From Gammaproteobacteria bacterium (GTDB taxonomy: Bacteria > Pseudomonadota > Gammaproteobacteria > Pseudomonadales > Pseudohongiellaceae), in the NCBI GenBank assembly GCA_041395725.1, contig JAWKZW010000001.1, positions 186,001-250,000 on the forward strand: a stretch of DNA of 64,000 nucleotides. The letters are read 5' to 3'. Within the stretch, counting starts at the first letter, position 1; each line of letters opens with the position of its first letter. The position numbers and the translations under genes were made by a program. Below, piece after piece: positions 1 to 9,300 of this stretch. Below the pieces are notes generated by a model. It did no database searches, had not been told where the DNA came from, and worked only from the letters and a program-made list of their open reading frames with translations.

Positions 1-2
1 TC

Positions 3-1046
3 ACCAATGTGCCGTACCTGAACGAGGTAGTGATCGGGCTCGACCGCGCCGACGAAGCCCAGTACCGACATGCCCTCGAATTCTTTTCCCGCCTGCCCCA
101 GAGGCATCATGTTCTGTGGAACGATGGTCCCAGATTGCGGAATATCGATGCCATGCTGCAGGAAAAAGGCCTGGCACCACAGGAACCCGGCAAGGGACGC
201 AATGTCTGGTACTGTCTGGGCTTCGTACAATCTGCCAGCCGCAGCGAAGCCATCGGCCTGCATGACTGTGATATTGTCACCTACGACCGGGAGCTGCTGG
301 CGCGCCTGATGTACCCGATCGCCAATCCCAACTTCAGTTACGAGTTCTGCAAGGGGTATTACGCGAGAGTAGCCGATGGCAGCATCAATGGGCGGGCCTG
401 CCGTCTTCTGGTGACACCCCTGATCAGGGCACTTAAGAACATGCTCGGCCCCATGGCCTATCTGGACTACATGGACAGCTTTCGCTACCCACTGGCCGGC
501 GAATTTTTTTTCCGTCGGGACGTGGTTGCCGACCTGCGCATTCCCTCGGACTGGGGCCTGGAAATAGGCGTTCTGTCAGAAATGGAGCGCAATTATTCGA
601 CTAATCGTATCTGCCAGGTGGATATCGCCGACACCTATGACCACAAGCACCAGGACCTGTCAATCGACGACGAGACAGCAGGCCTGTCCCGCATGTCCAT
701 CGACATTGCCAAGGCACTGTTTCGCAAGCTGGCAACCTACGGGGTAGTCCTTTCCAGTGAAACGTTCCGTTCTCTGAAGGCCAACTATTTCCGCATCGCC
801 CTCGACTTTGTCGAAACCTACCGCAACGACGCCCAGATGAATGGCCTGAGCATCGATATTCACAAGGAGGAGCAGGCGGTTGAGCTGTTCGCCAGAAACA
901 TAGTGACTGCCGGCGAACGATTCCTCGACAATCCGATGGAAACGCCGTTCATCCCCAGCTGGAACCGGGTCCGCAGTGCGGTACCTGATATTTTCGAACA
1001 GATCCATCATGCCGTCCGACAGGACAACAAGGATTTTTCTCCCTGA
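3..1046 (+). CDS. Glucosyl-3-phosphoglycerate synthase-like glycosyltransferase (5' partial)
   Basis: The reading frame is open from the first bases of the window, so the true start lies upstream and the visible 347 codons are the C-terminal part. The visible part begins with a VPYLNEVVIGLDRAD stretch, followed about 80 residues later by a DxD-type metal/sugar-nucleotide site (HDCDI). This is the arrangement of GT81 enzymes (glucosyl- or mannosyl-3-phosphoglycerate synthases), which transfer a sugar from NDP-sugar to 3-phosphoglycerate in the cytosol. The next gene starts 26 bases later on the same strand and is a GH13_18 phosphorylase. This pairing fits synthesis and recovery of the compatible solute glucosylglycerate. 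Family assignment is from recalled motifs; donor and acceptor specificity are inferred from the neighbour. Confidence 0.7.
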   Translation, partial: TNVPYLNEVVIGLDRADEAQYRHALEFFSRLPQRHHVLWNDGPRLRNIDAMLQEKGLAPQEPGKGRNVWYCLGFVQSASRSEAIGLHDCDIVTYDRELLARLMYPIANPNFSYEFCKGYYARVADGSINGRACRLLVTPLIRALKNMLGPMAYLDYMDSFRYPLAGEFFFRRDVVADLRIPSDWGLEIGVLSEMERNYSTNRICQVDIADTYDHKHQDLSIDDETAGLSRMSIDIAKALFRKLATYGVVLSSETFRSLKANYFRIALDFVETYRNDAQMNGLSIDIHKEEQAVELFARNIVTAGERFLDNPMETPFIPSWNRVRSAVPDIFEQIHHAVRQDNKDFSP

Positions 1047-1072
1047 CTTTTTAGTGGGAAGTTACCCCCAAT

Positions 1073-2818
1073 ATGAAAGACGCCACCCTTCAAGCACTGG
1101 AACACCGGGTACTGAATCACCTCAAGGCGATTTATCCCGAAGCCGACCACAACGCGCTGACGCTGGACTGCCTCCGGCTGATGAGACTGGACAGAGAATG
1201 CCAACCACCCCGCAGACAGTTGGAGAAATGGGATCAGCAGGATGCCTTCGTGATTGTATACGGCGATACGTTTGTGGAGCCCTCCCAGCACCCCCTGCAT
1301 GTACTCCACCAGTTTCTCGATGACTACGTGAAGGACAGCATAAACTCCGTCCATATCCTGCCGTTTTTTCCCTACAGCAGCGATGACGGATTCGCCGTCG
1401 TCGATAACAAGACCGTCAATCCGTCCCTGGGCGATTGGGCAGACATACAGGATATAGCGGAGAAATACCGGGTTATGGCCGATGTGGTCATCAACCACTG
1501 CTCACAGGAAAACCAATGGTTCAGGAATTTTATCGACTGTGTCGATCCCGGCAGGGACTACTTTTTCACTGCGTCGCCGCAGGACGATCTGTCCCTGGTT
1601 GTCAGGCCCAGGACCAGTGAGCTGCTGAAAAAGGTAGAAACCCCTGAAGGCGATAGGCATGTTTGGTGTACGTTTGGACACGACCAGGTGGACTTCGATT
1701 TTTCCAACCCGCAGGTACTCCTGGAGTTCATCAAAATAATCCGCCTGTACCTGGACAACGGCGTGTCCTGCTTCCGGCTCGATGCCGTCGCCTTTATCTG
1801 GAAGGAGATCGGCACCAACTGCCTGAACCTGCCGCAGACTCACGAGATCGTGCGACTGCTGCGTGCCCTCATAGAGCATGCCGAACCCAGCGCCATCATC
1901 ATAACTGAAACCAATATTCCAAAACGGGAAAACCTGACCTACTTTGGCAATGCCAACGAGGCCCATGCCATCTATAACTTTTCCCTGCCGCCATTGCTGG
2001 TTTATACATTGCTGTCCGGGGATTGCGGCTATCTGAAGTCATGGCTGATGACCATGCCACCTGCACAGCTGGGTACTTTCTATTTCAATTTCATTGCCTC
2101 CCACGACGGTATCGGGTTGCGACCCGCAGAGGGCCTGCTGACCGATACGGAGATCGAAGCACTGCTCAATACCATGCTGCGTTATGGCGGTGAGATTTCC
2201 TGGCGCGCACTGTCCGGCATCGAAAAGAGACCCTATGAGATCAATATCAGCCTATTCGATGCCTTGAAGGGCACCCTGCGGGGAGAGGATCAATTCCAGT
2301 TTCAACGTTTCATCAGCGCCCACACCATCATGCTCGCCCTGGAGGGTATACCGGCTTTCTACGTACAGAGCCTGCTGGCCACCGGTAACAATCAGGACCG
2401 CTACGCCCGCACCGGGCACAAACGTCATCTCAACCGCTCCCAGTGGCCTTATGCAGAACTCAAGCGCCTGCTCGCCGACCCGGAGTCGGTCCACGCACGG
2501 GTGCTGAAGGAATTGAAACGCCTGATGACTATTCGCTCCAGGCAAGCGGCTTTTCATCCCAATGCCACACAGTTCACGCTGCACATGGGTTCGCGTATAT
2601 TCGCCTTCTGGCGCCAGAGTATTCAGCGGGAACAGAGCATTTTCTGTCTGAACAACATCAGCGACCAACCCTGCCAGCTCGATCTGGCGGAAGTCAATCT
2701 GATCGACACGGAGAACTGGGGAGACCTGATCACCGGTAAGATGCTCGACAGCCATCTCGACGTTATCGAATTGGCACCCTATCAGACCGTATGGCTGACC
2801 AACCGGCTGTATGCCTGA
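1073..2818 (+). CDS. GH13 subfamily 18 sugar phosphorylase, probably glucosylglycerate phosphorylase
   Basis: This 581-residue cytosolic (beta/alpha)8 enzyme shows all four GH13 signature regions. Region I is DVVINH near residue 138. Region II is CFRLDAVAF with the expected nucleophile Asp237. Region III is ITETNIP with the acid/base Glu279. Region IV is SHDGIG with His344-Asp345. The ETNIP and HDGIG spellings belong to the sucrose-phosphorylase subfamily (GH13_18), which performs reversible phosphorolysis to glucose 1-phosphate. Sucrose phosphorylases proper are usually nearer 490-500 residues; longer members next to a GT81 gene are typically glucosylglycerate phosphorylases. The upstream GT supports that reading, but sucrose or sucrose 6-phosphate cannot be excluded from sequence alone. 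No glucosylglycerate phosphatase is visible and it may lie upstream of the window. Confidence 0.82.
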   Translation: MKDATLQALEHRVLNHLKAIYPEADHNALTLDCLRLMRLDRECQPPRRQLEKWDQQDAFVIVYGDTFVEPSQHPLHVLHQFLDDYVKDSINSVHILPFFPYSSDDGFAVVDNKTVNPSLGDWADIQDIAEKYRVMADVVINHCSQENQWFRNFIDCVDPGRDYFFTASPQDDLSLVVRPRTSELLKKVETPEGDRHVWCTFGHDQVDFDFSNPQVLLEFIKIIRLYLDNGVSCFRLDAVAFIWKEIGTNCLNLPQTHEIVRLLRALIEHAEPSAIIITETNIPKRENLTYFGNANEAHAIYNFSLPPLLVYTLLSGDCGYLKSWLMTMPPAQLGTFYFNFIASHDGIGLRPAEGLLTDTEIEALLNTMLRYGGEISWRALSGIEKRPYEINISLFDALKGTLRGEDQFQFQRFISAHTIMLALEGIPAFYVQSLLATGNNQDRYARTGHKRHLNRSQWPYAELKRLLADPESVHARVLKELKRLMTIRSRQAAFHPNATQFTLHMGSRIFAFWRQSIQREQSIFCLNNISDQPCQLDLAEVNLIDTENWGDLITGKMLDSHLDVIELAPYQTVWLTNRLYA

Positions 2819-2890
2819 AAAAGGGCCGGTGGCTGGAATAAGTGGCGAACTAGGAGCGGGATGATTGGGGCCAGAATACTTGGGGGAGAA

Positions 2891-3033
2891 GGGGACACTC
2901 ACAGCTTAACAACTTAACCAAAACCCGTTGAAGACAAACAGATAGTTTTGTTGTGTAAGAAATTGTCAGGTGTTGAGTGTCACCAAATACCGATCAGGGC
3001 AGCTTATTAAGTTGTTAAGCTGTGAGTGTCCCC
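2891..3033. repeat. MITE-like palindromic element with perfect 27-bp inverted ends
   Basis: Bases 2891-2917 (starting ggggacactcacagc) and 3007-3033 are exact reverse complements over 27 bases, with further imperfect pairing outside (polypurine gggggagaa against ctctcccg). The 89-base centre has no coding potential. The right end abuts the broken C-terminal part of an IS110 transposase, suggesting that the element inserted into it or arose with the deletion. A weaker relative with the same tcaca-n-taacaact core is at 9518-9566. Confidence 0.75.
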
Positions 3034-3034
3034 C

Positions 3035-3606
3035 TCTCCCGTCTGGAGCAGGAGCTGTCAGCACGCCTATGCCCGGTATCGCTTCCAGCCGCTCTCTGAT
3101 CGTTGTTTGCGTGCCAGCTCTTCAACTGCCCTTCCAAACGCTGTACTCGCTCTATCAACTGGTCATGTTCTGCCTTAAGCTCCGCTAACATGGCACGCAT
3201 GTGATTACTCAGAGCAACCCGCATGTTGGCGAGCATGGTGCAGATGCAGCACAGCTTGTTGTTCCGGACTCTTTGGCGCTACGAAGCGCATCGAGGGTCG
3301 TTGCACCGCTTCGCAGATCGCCTCGGCGTCATTACGATCATTCTTACTCTACTTCAGGTAGGGCTTCACAAAGGCCGGCGCCATCATCCGAACGTGATGC
3401 CCAAGCTCTGTCAATACCCTGTTCCAATAGTGTGAACCACCGCATGCCTCCATGCCGATCAGGCAGGGTGGAAGCTTCGCAAAAAAATTTCGCAGTTTCG
3501 CGCGAGACAGCTTTTTGCGAAGCACCACTTTGCCATCCTCATCTATCGCGTGTACCTGAAAAACATTCTTAGCCAAATCCAAACCAATCACGCTCATCTT
3601 GTTCAT
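3035..3606 (-). pseudogene. IS110-family transposase remnant
   Basis: The reverse strand begins with an intact N-terminal DEDD-type domain (MNKMSVIGLDLAKNVFQ, later MEACGGSHYW and AFVKPYLK). It is stopped by an in-frame TAG at 3349-3351, inside the conserved KPYLK-SKNDRNDA segment. The downstream frame continues recognisably as NDRNDAEAICEAVQRPSMRF and LHHARQ, then shifts frame several times. It reappears as the helix-hairpin IPGIGVLTA motif of the Tnp20 domain just before 3035, where the palindromic repeat ends the homology. With a stop, frameshifts and no C-terminus, it cannot be active. IS110 recombinases are cut-and-paste enzymes guided by bridge RNA; no intact flanks remain to look for one. 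Confidence 0.85.
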
Positions 3607-3623
3607 GGATACCGTCCACTCTG

Positions 3624-3929
3624 TTAGTTGATTGTTAACGCTTCAACTATGGCACTTTGATGCCGACTTGGGGAGGGCGGTGTCCATTTCATCTGATTAA
3701 GTACCAGCGCGTTGAGGTAATTAGTCAGAGGTACCCTGAGGCGTTCCTGCCCCTGATTGATCAGATTAAACGGGTGTTCCACTGCCGTGATCACCCGTTC
3801 TATTCCGGTGAAGGCGCCGCTGTCCAGCGCACCCACCAGGTTATTCCGGTGGGCACGGTCGTCAGGCGCTTGCGCAGACAGCCTGTGGCGGATAGAGGAA
3901 CACCTGTACCTCGAAGGATTCGAGCACAT
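3624..3929 (-). pseudogene. Fragment resembling the C-terminus of the neighbouring RTX protein
   Basis: Reverse-strand translation contains NNLVGALDSGAFTGIE followed by VITAVEHPFN. This aligns clearly with the extreme C-terminus of the 1012-residue protein encoded just upstream on the same strand (NNLVDPMDRGEFTQVE, then CILAAEHPIN). The N-terminal 25 residues of the open frame show no relation, and the homology degrades after about 45 residues. It looks like a decaying tandem copy, or the leftover end of a second related gene removed by rearrangement around the IS110 wreck. It has no convincing start or ribosome binding site. Confidence 0.55.
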
Positions 3930-4040
3930 CGGAACCAGGGATTACCGATAGACCTGAAAAACGACCATCGCGCGTCGTCTCATCAGTTCGACGATACTTA
4001 CAAAATCAGGAAACTCAATCAATTATCCTGCTTGCAACCG

Positions 4041-7000
4041 TTAGGCCAGCGGAATATATCCCAGTCCCGTTTCCACTAACTCGGCCAGTCCTATATTGAG
4101 TTGATTGATCGGATGTTCTGCCGCCAAAATACACAATTCCACCTGGGTGAATTCGCCTCTGTCCATTGGATCCACCAGGTTATTCAGGTCAGTCTGCGAG
4201 GGTGCCTCGCCGATCAGATTATTGAACAGCATATTGACGACATCGGCGTTGCTGCGGTCCAGCCCCAGTACTACGTCAAGTGCCGCCTCCATCAGAATCT
4301 CGAAGCTGAATTCCGGCTGGTCCAGTATGTTCAGGCCGATTCCGACGAATTCCGGGTTGTACCAGTCTTCCTTGCCGATCACCGCACCCAGCAGCTTCGC
4401 CACCTGTCCAGCGTGTCCGTCAATGTCGAATGCCACTGACAGGTCGCTGAATTGCACCCGCTCCACGTCAATCAGCAGATCGTTTCCGTCGGCGGCCGGG
4501 CCAGTCACGGCAATCTGCTCACCGTCCCTGACCAGTGTGTAATTCGAGATACCCTCAGCGCCATAGAGGGCTCCATCGTAGACCACGGTATCGATGTCTT
4601 CGTCGCCCTGGAGGGTATCATCACCTCCTTGACCACGCAGGGTATCGCGCCCTTCCAGTCCAAGAATCGTGTCATCCCGGTCGCCACCGCTCAGTGAGTC
4701 GGGCCCTGCTGTTCCCTGAATGAGATCACCGTCATTGTTGACTGGGTCTGTTGGATCACTGCTTACACTCTCGGCATTACCCTGCCCGTCTGTGTAAAAG
4801 GCGACAACGGTCAGTGCCTTGCCTTTGTCCCCTAGAACCGGCTTGTAGAGCGCGCTGGTCGAGCCACTGATTGCGATTCCGTCGGCGTACCACTGGTAAC
4901 TGATTGGACCCAGCTCATCGGTATCTGCCAGGTTGTTGATGGCGGTCAGCTCGCCATCTACCGTCGCTTCGCCGAGAATGGTCACAGTACCGGTGGGTTC
5001 ATTGTTGAATCCGATGACTGGGTTGGTAGCCGCGCTGGAAACACTTTCCTCATTGCCTTGCCCGTCCGTGTAGCTGGCGGTTACGGTGATGCTCTTGCCC
5101 ACATCTGCCTGGGTCAGCACATAGTTGGGGCCGGTGCTGAGGGGGGTTGTAGAGCCGAGGGCAAACCAGGTATAGGTAATCGGGCCCAGCCCGTCTTCAT
5201 CACTGAGGGAGTCTGAAGCGGTGAGTGTCTGGCCTAGCTCCAGCGTGCCTGCTATCAGGACCGAACCTACGGGCCCGTTATTCCCGCTATTCCCGCTGGT
5301 AACTGGCGACGTCGGGGGGCTGGAAACACTTTCCTCATTGCCTTGCCCGTCCGTGTAGCTGGCGGTTACGGTGATGATCTTGCCCACTTCGGCCTGGGTC
5401 AGCACATAGTTGGGGCCGGTGCTGAGGGGGGTTGTAGAGCCGAGGGCAAACCAGGTATAGGTAATCGGCCCCAGCCCGTCTTCGTCACTGAGGGAGTTTG
5501 AAGCAGTGAGTGTCTGGCCTAGCTCCAGTGTGCCTGTCACCTGGACCGAACCTACGGGCCCATTATTCCCGTTTATCGCGTCGGTTACTGACGAAGTCGG
5601 GTCGCTGGAAACACTTTCGCCAGTGCCTTGCCCGTCCGTGTAGCTGGCGGTTACGGTGATGGTCTTGCCCACTTCGGCCTGGGTAAGCCTGTAGGTGGCA
5701 GCCGTCGCACCGTCAATGTCTACACCGCTGGCTTTCCACTGGTAGCTGAATGCACCCAGCCCATCGGGGTCAGCTAATCCGGAGGTGTCCGCGGTCAGAA
5801 CCTGGCCATTGGCTGGCGTGCCGTTAACAACAACGGAGCCAGTGGGCGCGTCGTTGATATTGGCGACGCTGGACGTAGCGCCACTCGTCACGTTTTCATT
5901 AAAGCCGCCACCATCCTGGTAACTGATTGTGACGGTAATGGCCTTGCCCACTTCGGCCTGGGTAAGTGTGTAGGTGGCTGCCGTCGCACCGCCAATGTTT
6001 GCACCGTTGGCTTTCCACTGGTAGCTGAACGTGCCCAGCCCATCCGGATCACCGAGTGCGCTCGTGTCCGCGGTCAGCGTCTGGTCTTCGGTTGGCGTGC
6101 CGGTAATCGAGACAGCGCCGGTGGGCGATCCATTGACAGCGGCGGTTGCGGCGCTGGTGACAGACTCCCCTGCGCCTTGCTGGTCGGTGTAGCTGGCAGT
6201 GACCGTAATGATCTTGCCCACCTCGCCCTGGGTCAGCTGGTAACTGGCGCTACCTGCCCCCGGGATCGGCGTGCCGTCGGCATTCCACTGGTAAGTGACG
6301 GTGCCCAGCCCGTCTTCATCGGTCAGATTGTTGGAAGCGGTCAGGGTTTCGCCCTGGCTGACGATGCCCGAGATGGTGACGTTGCCAGCAGGGTCGTCGT
6401 TGACGTTGATGACAGAGGATGTGGCGCCACTTGTCACGCTTTCATTGGTGCCACCACCATCCTGGTAACTGACTGTCACGGTGATGGTCTTGCCTACTTC
6501 GGCCTGGGTAAGCGTGTAGGTGGAAGCGGTTGCACCGCCAATGTTTGCACCGTTGGCTTTCCACTGGTAGCTGAACGCGCCCAGCCCATCAGGATCACCC
6601 ACCCCGCTGGCGTCCGCGGTCAGCGTCTGGTCCTCGGTGGCGGTGCCGGAAATGGTTACGGAGCCGGTAGGTTCGGCGTTCGGGGGTGTGTTTCCTGTTG
6701 GAACCTCAAGCAGAACGTCTGCCTGGCTAATCCCATCAAGAAAAAGATTGTCAATAAGCAGGTCCTCAGAGGGACCTGCGCTAGTGATATTAAATTTAAA
6801 AGTAATTAGAGAATCCCCAAACGATGTCCAATTCGTAGGGAAAATAATTCCATTTACTCCGACTGTCCCTGATGCAGCCTGAGCTTCATTTGTGAACCCT
6901 GAAAATCCGCTGGCCAGGGTCATTGAGCCTGGGATAAACGCTAACTTGGCGGGGTCAAAGATCAATTCAAGATCAAAGCTACCAATACCATCTGAACCAG

Positions 7001-7079
7001 GATCTGCCGCGGGATCTAGTAGCAGGCCATAAGTTGCTTGAGTGGCGTTGCTTGAAATTTCGGAGATCGTAAAGCTCAT
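4041..7079 (-). CDS. Secreted cohesin-like / Ig-repeat / RTX protein
   Basis: 1012 residues without an N-terminal signal peptide. Residues 1 to about 128 form a cohesin-like beta domain (FDLELIFDPAKLAF, then SLITFKFNIT). Seven Ig-like repeats of about 95 residues follow; each has a G-x-V-x-I/V-x-G-T opening, a SYQW/TYTW core and a TLTQAEVGK-ITVTASYTDG ending. Next comes a short RTX nonapeptide tract (SGGDRDDTILGLEG, then GQGGDDTLQG) and a roughly 130-residue C-terminal domain. RTX repeats without a Sec signal indicate type I secretion and calcium-dependent folding outside the cell. Two central repeats are nearly identical in DNA. The gene lies 175 bases downstream of a dockerin-like gene on the same strand. 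Adhesion or scaffolding is inferred; no enzymatic domain is seen. Confidence 0.85.
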   Translation of the reverse strand: MSFTISEISSNATQATYGLLLDPAADPGSDGIGSFDLELIFDPAKLAFIPGSMTLASGFSGFTNEAQAASGTVGVNGIIFPTNWTSFGDSLITFKFNITSAGPSEDLLIDNLFLDGISQADVLLEVPTGNTPPNAEPTGSVTISGTATEDQTLTADASGVGDPDGLGAFSYQWKANGANIGGATASTYTLTQAEVGKTITVTVSYQDGGGTNESVTSGATSSVINVNDDPAGNVTISGIVSQGETLTASNNLTDEDGLGTVTYQWNADGTPIPGAGSASYQLTQGEVGKIITVTASYTDQQGAGESVTSAATAAVNGSPTGAVSITGTPTEDQTLTADTSALGDPDGLGTFSYQWKANGANIGGATAATYTLTQAEVGKAITVTISYQDGGGFNENVTSGATSSVANINDAPTGSVVVNGTPANGQVLTADTSGLADPDGLGAFSYQWKASGVDIDGATAATYRLTQAEVGKTITVTASYTDGQGTGESVSSDPTSSVTDAINGNNGPVGSVQVTGTLELGQTLTASNSLSDEDGLGPITYTWFALGSTTPLSTGPNYVLTQAEVGKIITVTASYTDGQGNEESVSSPPTSPVTSGNSGNNGPVGSVLIAGTLELGQTLTASDSLSDEDGLGPITYTWFALGSTTPLSTGPNYVLTQADVGKSITVTASYTDGQGNEESVSSAATNPVIGFNNEPTGTVTILGEATVDGELTAINNLADTDELGPISYQWYADGIAISGSTSALYKPVLGDKGKALTVVAFYTDGQGNAESVSSDPTDPVNNDGDLIQGTAGPDSLSGGDRDDTILGLEGRDTLRGQGGDDTLQGDEDIDTVVYDGALYGAEGISNYTLVRDGEQIAVTGPAADGNDLLIDVERVQFSDLSVAFDIDGHAGQVAKLLGAVIGKEDWYNPEFVGIGLNILDQPEFSFEILMEAALDVVLGLDRSNADVVNMLFNNLIGEAPSQTDLNNLVDPMDRGEFTQVELCILAAEHPINQLNIGLAELVETGLGYIPLA
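5036..5605. repeat. Two near-identical 285-bp tandem units inside the Ig-repeat gene
   Basis: The segment beginning tggaaacactttcctcattg at 5036 recurs at 5321 with few substitutions. A third, more diverged unit starts at 5606 with the same 285-base (95-codon) period. The high identity of the first two units against the others indicates recent duplication or gene conversion, and the frame is kept. Confidence 0.85.
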
Positions 7080-7254
7080 CTGGTCTTCCTCTTGTTGCTG
7101 CTTGCCTGTAAATAGTGTGGATTCATTGTCTGGTTTGCCCGGTGATTTGATTCCGTCATGTGAATAATTTTTCGTTTACCTGTTCTTTTACCCGTGAGAC
7201 AGGCAAGAGATGTCGACTAGGCCCTGGGCAATCCCGGTGTTGGGTTTAACACCC

Positions 7255-9300
7255 TCAAACCGGGCTAAAACTGTCATTGACATCGCCGATCAGTACGCCA
7301 ATCAGGGAAATCTCAGTATCTGCAGCGGCGCCAGTCCAGATCGCGCCGGATTGATAACTGACATCCTGTCGGCTGATGCCAGTCAGATCCGCATTGCTGT
7401 CGACGAACGTCCATTCCGTGTCGAGCGCGTCGGATAATCCCACCGCGTAACGCAAAATCTCCAGGGCATCCTGGGCGCCTACCCGACCGTCGCGATTAAA
7501 GTCCGCGGCGATGTAGTCGAAGGCGTCAGCTGTCCCTTGTGTGGTCTGAAGTCCCACTGCCAGGCGCAACGCCTCCAGTGCATCCTGCGCTCCAATCGCT
7601 CGGGAACTGTTCTCAAAGTCCAGCTGGCCACCCACCAGACCGGTGCTACCGGCGGCGATAGTGCCACTGTAATCACCTGTGCCGAGCTGTTGCAGGATGG
7701 TGTCATCCAGGGATTGATCGGCTACAGCGCGTCCTCCCACCGAGGCGGCGGTCAGGGAGGCGCCGGCCTCCCCCTGCTGGTAAAACGTGGCCAGGACTGC
7801 TTCGGTGCCCGCCGCCAGGTGATCCGAGCCGTTGCCGGCACCCGAAGCGGTCACTGTGACGGTAGTGGGATTGACGCTGTTAAGCTGAACAGTCCAGCCA
7901 GCCAGCGTGTCAGTGAGGGTGGGGTCTATCAGCGGTGAGGTGCTGCTGAGCTGGAATTCCAGCGTGCCGGACTGCAGGGCAGGGCGGGCGACCAGTTCAT
8001 AGGCTACCTGATCGGCGCTCAGCTCGGTCGGGCGCAGAAACAGCTCCTCACCGTTGTCATATTCCATCATCGCGAGAGTCGGCAACAGGGGTACGCCGTT
8101 TGGATTGGCGACAGAGGCCGTGAGCAGAAATTCTCCACCCAATGAAAGCGACAGCTGCTGGCCCTGGATGCTGAATTCCGAGCCGTCCTGAAACTGGGAT
8201 TCCCATACCACCACCAGGTTGCCATCGGGCAGCGCCGCTACGGAAGGAAATCGCTGGTCGAAGCTGGTTTCAGTATTGATCTGAAACTCGGTACCCGCCC
8301 GGCTTCCGTCGGCGGCGTAGCGCTGGCCGAAAACGCCGACACCGGAACCGTCCTGGTTATTGGAGCCCCAGGTGACTATCCAGCCACCGTCGCTCAGTCC
8401 GGTCACCGAAGGGAAGTTCTGCTCGGCATCCGTGGTGGAGTTAACCAGGAACTCGGCGCCTGATTTGGCGCCGCCTGCCGCATAACGTTGCCCATAAATC
8501 CCGAAGCTGGACCCGTCCTGCCCCTCGGAGCCCCAGGTAACCACCCAGCCGTTATCGGTCAGGGGAGCAACCGACTGGAACCACTGGTTGGCGCTCGTAT
8601 AGGTATTGATCCGGAACTCCGCACCGATCGCCGCGCCGGCGGAATCGTAGCGGCGACCGTAAATACCGAAATCACTGCCGTCCTGGCCATTTGATATCCA
8701 GGTGGCTATCCAGCCGCCGCCGGCCAGGGCAGCCAGCGAGGGATACCATTGATCGAGGTCGGTGTAGGTGTTGATTTGAAATTCCTGCCCGACGGTGTTG
8801 CCGTTTTCGTCGAAGCGCTGGGCATATATTCCCTGCCGGGAACCGTCCTGGGTCAGATTGTCCGAATCCCAGGCTACCAGCCAGCCGCCGTCGGCCAGGC
8901 CGATGACGTTCGGATTGACCTGATCCCCGTCGGTGGCGGTGTTGATGATGAATTCGGTGCCCACGGTATTGCCGGCGGCGTTGTATCGTTGGCCATAGAT
9001 GCCAAACTCGTCGCTATCGGCAGACATCCAGGTGACCACCCAGCCACCGTCATTCAAGGCATCAATAGCCGGGAAGCCCTGGTCGGCAGCGGTGGTGGTA
9101 TTGATCCGGAATTCAGCTCCGAGGGTGCCGCCATTGGCGGCATAGCGTTGACCGTAAATGCCCGTGCCATCGCCATCCTGGCCGTTGGACATCCAGACCA
9201 CGACCCAGCCGCCGCCAGCCAGGGCAACGACCGAGGGCAGGGTCTGAGACGAAGCTGTGTAGGTATTGACCTGGAACTCCGAATTCAACAGCTTTGCCAT
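7255..9300 (-). CDS. Secreted seven-repeat protein with cohesin-like and dockerin-like modules
   Basis: 681 residues, no classical signal peptide. The N-terminal half has seven repeats of about 54 residues with the pattern F-x-I/V-N-T-x-T ... GGWVVTW-S-x-GQDG ... GIYGQRY, probably a beta-propeller-like array. A beta-rich segment follows (about residues 395-530) that reads like a cohesin domain. Then comes a paired dockerin-like calcium loop: IGAQDALEALRLAVGL, and later DFNRDGRVGAQDALEILRY with the Asp/Asn spacing of dockerin F-hands, plus a terminal IGDVNDS. Dockerins bind cohesins, and the adjacent gene starts with a cohesin-like domain, so the two products may assemble outside the cell. Without a Sec signal, type I secretion is likely. 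It reads toward the RTX gene and may be co-transcribed with it. Confidence 0.82.
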   Translation of the reverse strand: MAKLLNSEFQVNTYTASSQTLPSVVALAGGGWVVVWMSNGQDGDGTGIYGQRYAANGGTLGAEFRINTTTAADQGFPAIDALNDGGWVVTWMSADSDEFGIYGQRYNAAGNTVGTEFIINTATDGDQVNPNVIGLADGGWLVAWDSDNLTQDGSRQGIYAQRFDENGNTVGQEFQINTYTDLDQWYPSLAALAGGGWIATWISNGQDGSDFGIYGRRYDSAGAAIGAEFRINTYTSANQWFQSVAPLTDNGWVVTWGSEGQDGSSFGIYGQRYAAGGAKSGAEFLVNSTTDAEQNFPSVTGLSDGGWIVTWGSNNQDGSGVGVFGQRYAADGSRAGTEFQINTETSFDQRFPSVAALPDGNLVVVWESQFQDGSEFSIQGQQLSLSLGGEFLLTASVANPNGVPLLPTLAMMEYDNGEELFLRPTELSADQVAYELVARPALQSGTLEFQLSSTSPLIDPTLTDTLAGWTVQLNSVNPTTVTVTASGAGNGSDHLAAGTEAVLATFYQQGEAGASLTAASVGGRAVADQSLDDTILQQLGTGDYSGTIAAGSTGLVGGQLDFENSSRAIGAQDALEALRLAVGLQTTQGTADAFDYIAADFNRDGRVGAQDALEILRYAVGLSDALDTEWTFVDSNADLTGISRQDVSYQSGAIWTGAAADTEISLIGVLIGDVNDSFSPV

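Noticed and set aside
4690..6700. Regular repeats that could suggest a CRISPR array
   Set aside because: The period is about 285 bases, in frame, and the repeats encode Ig-like domains.
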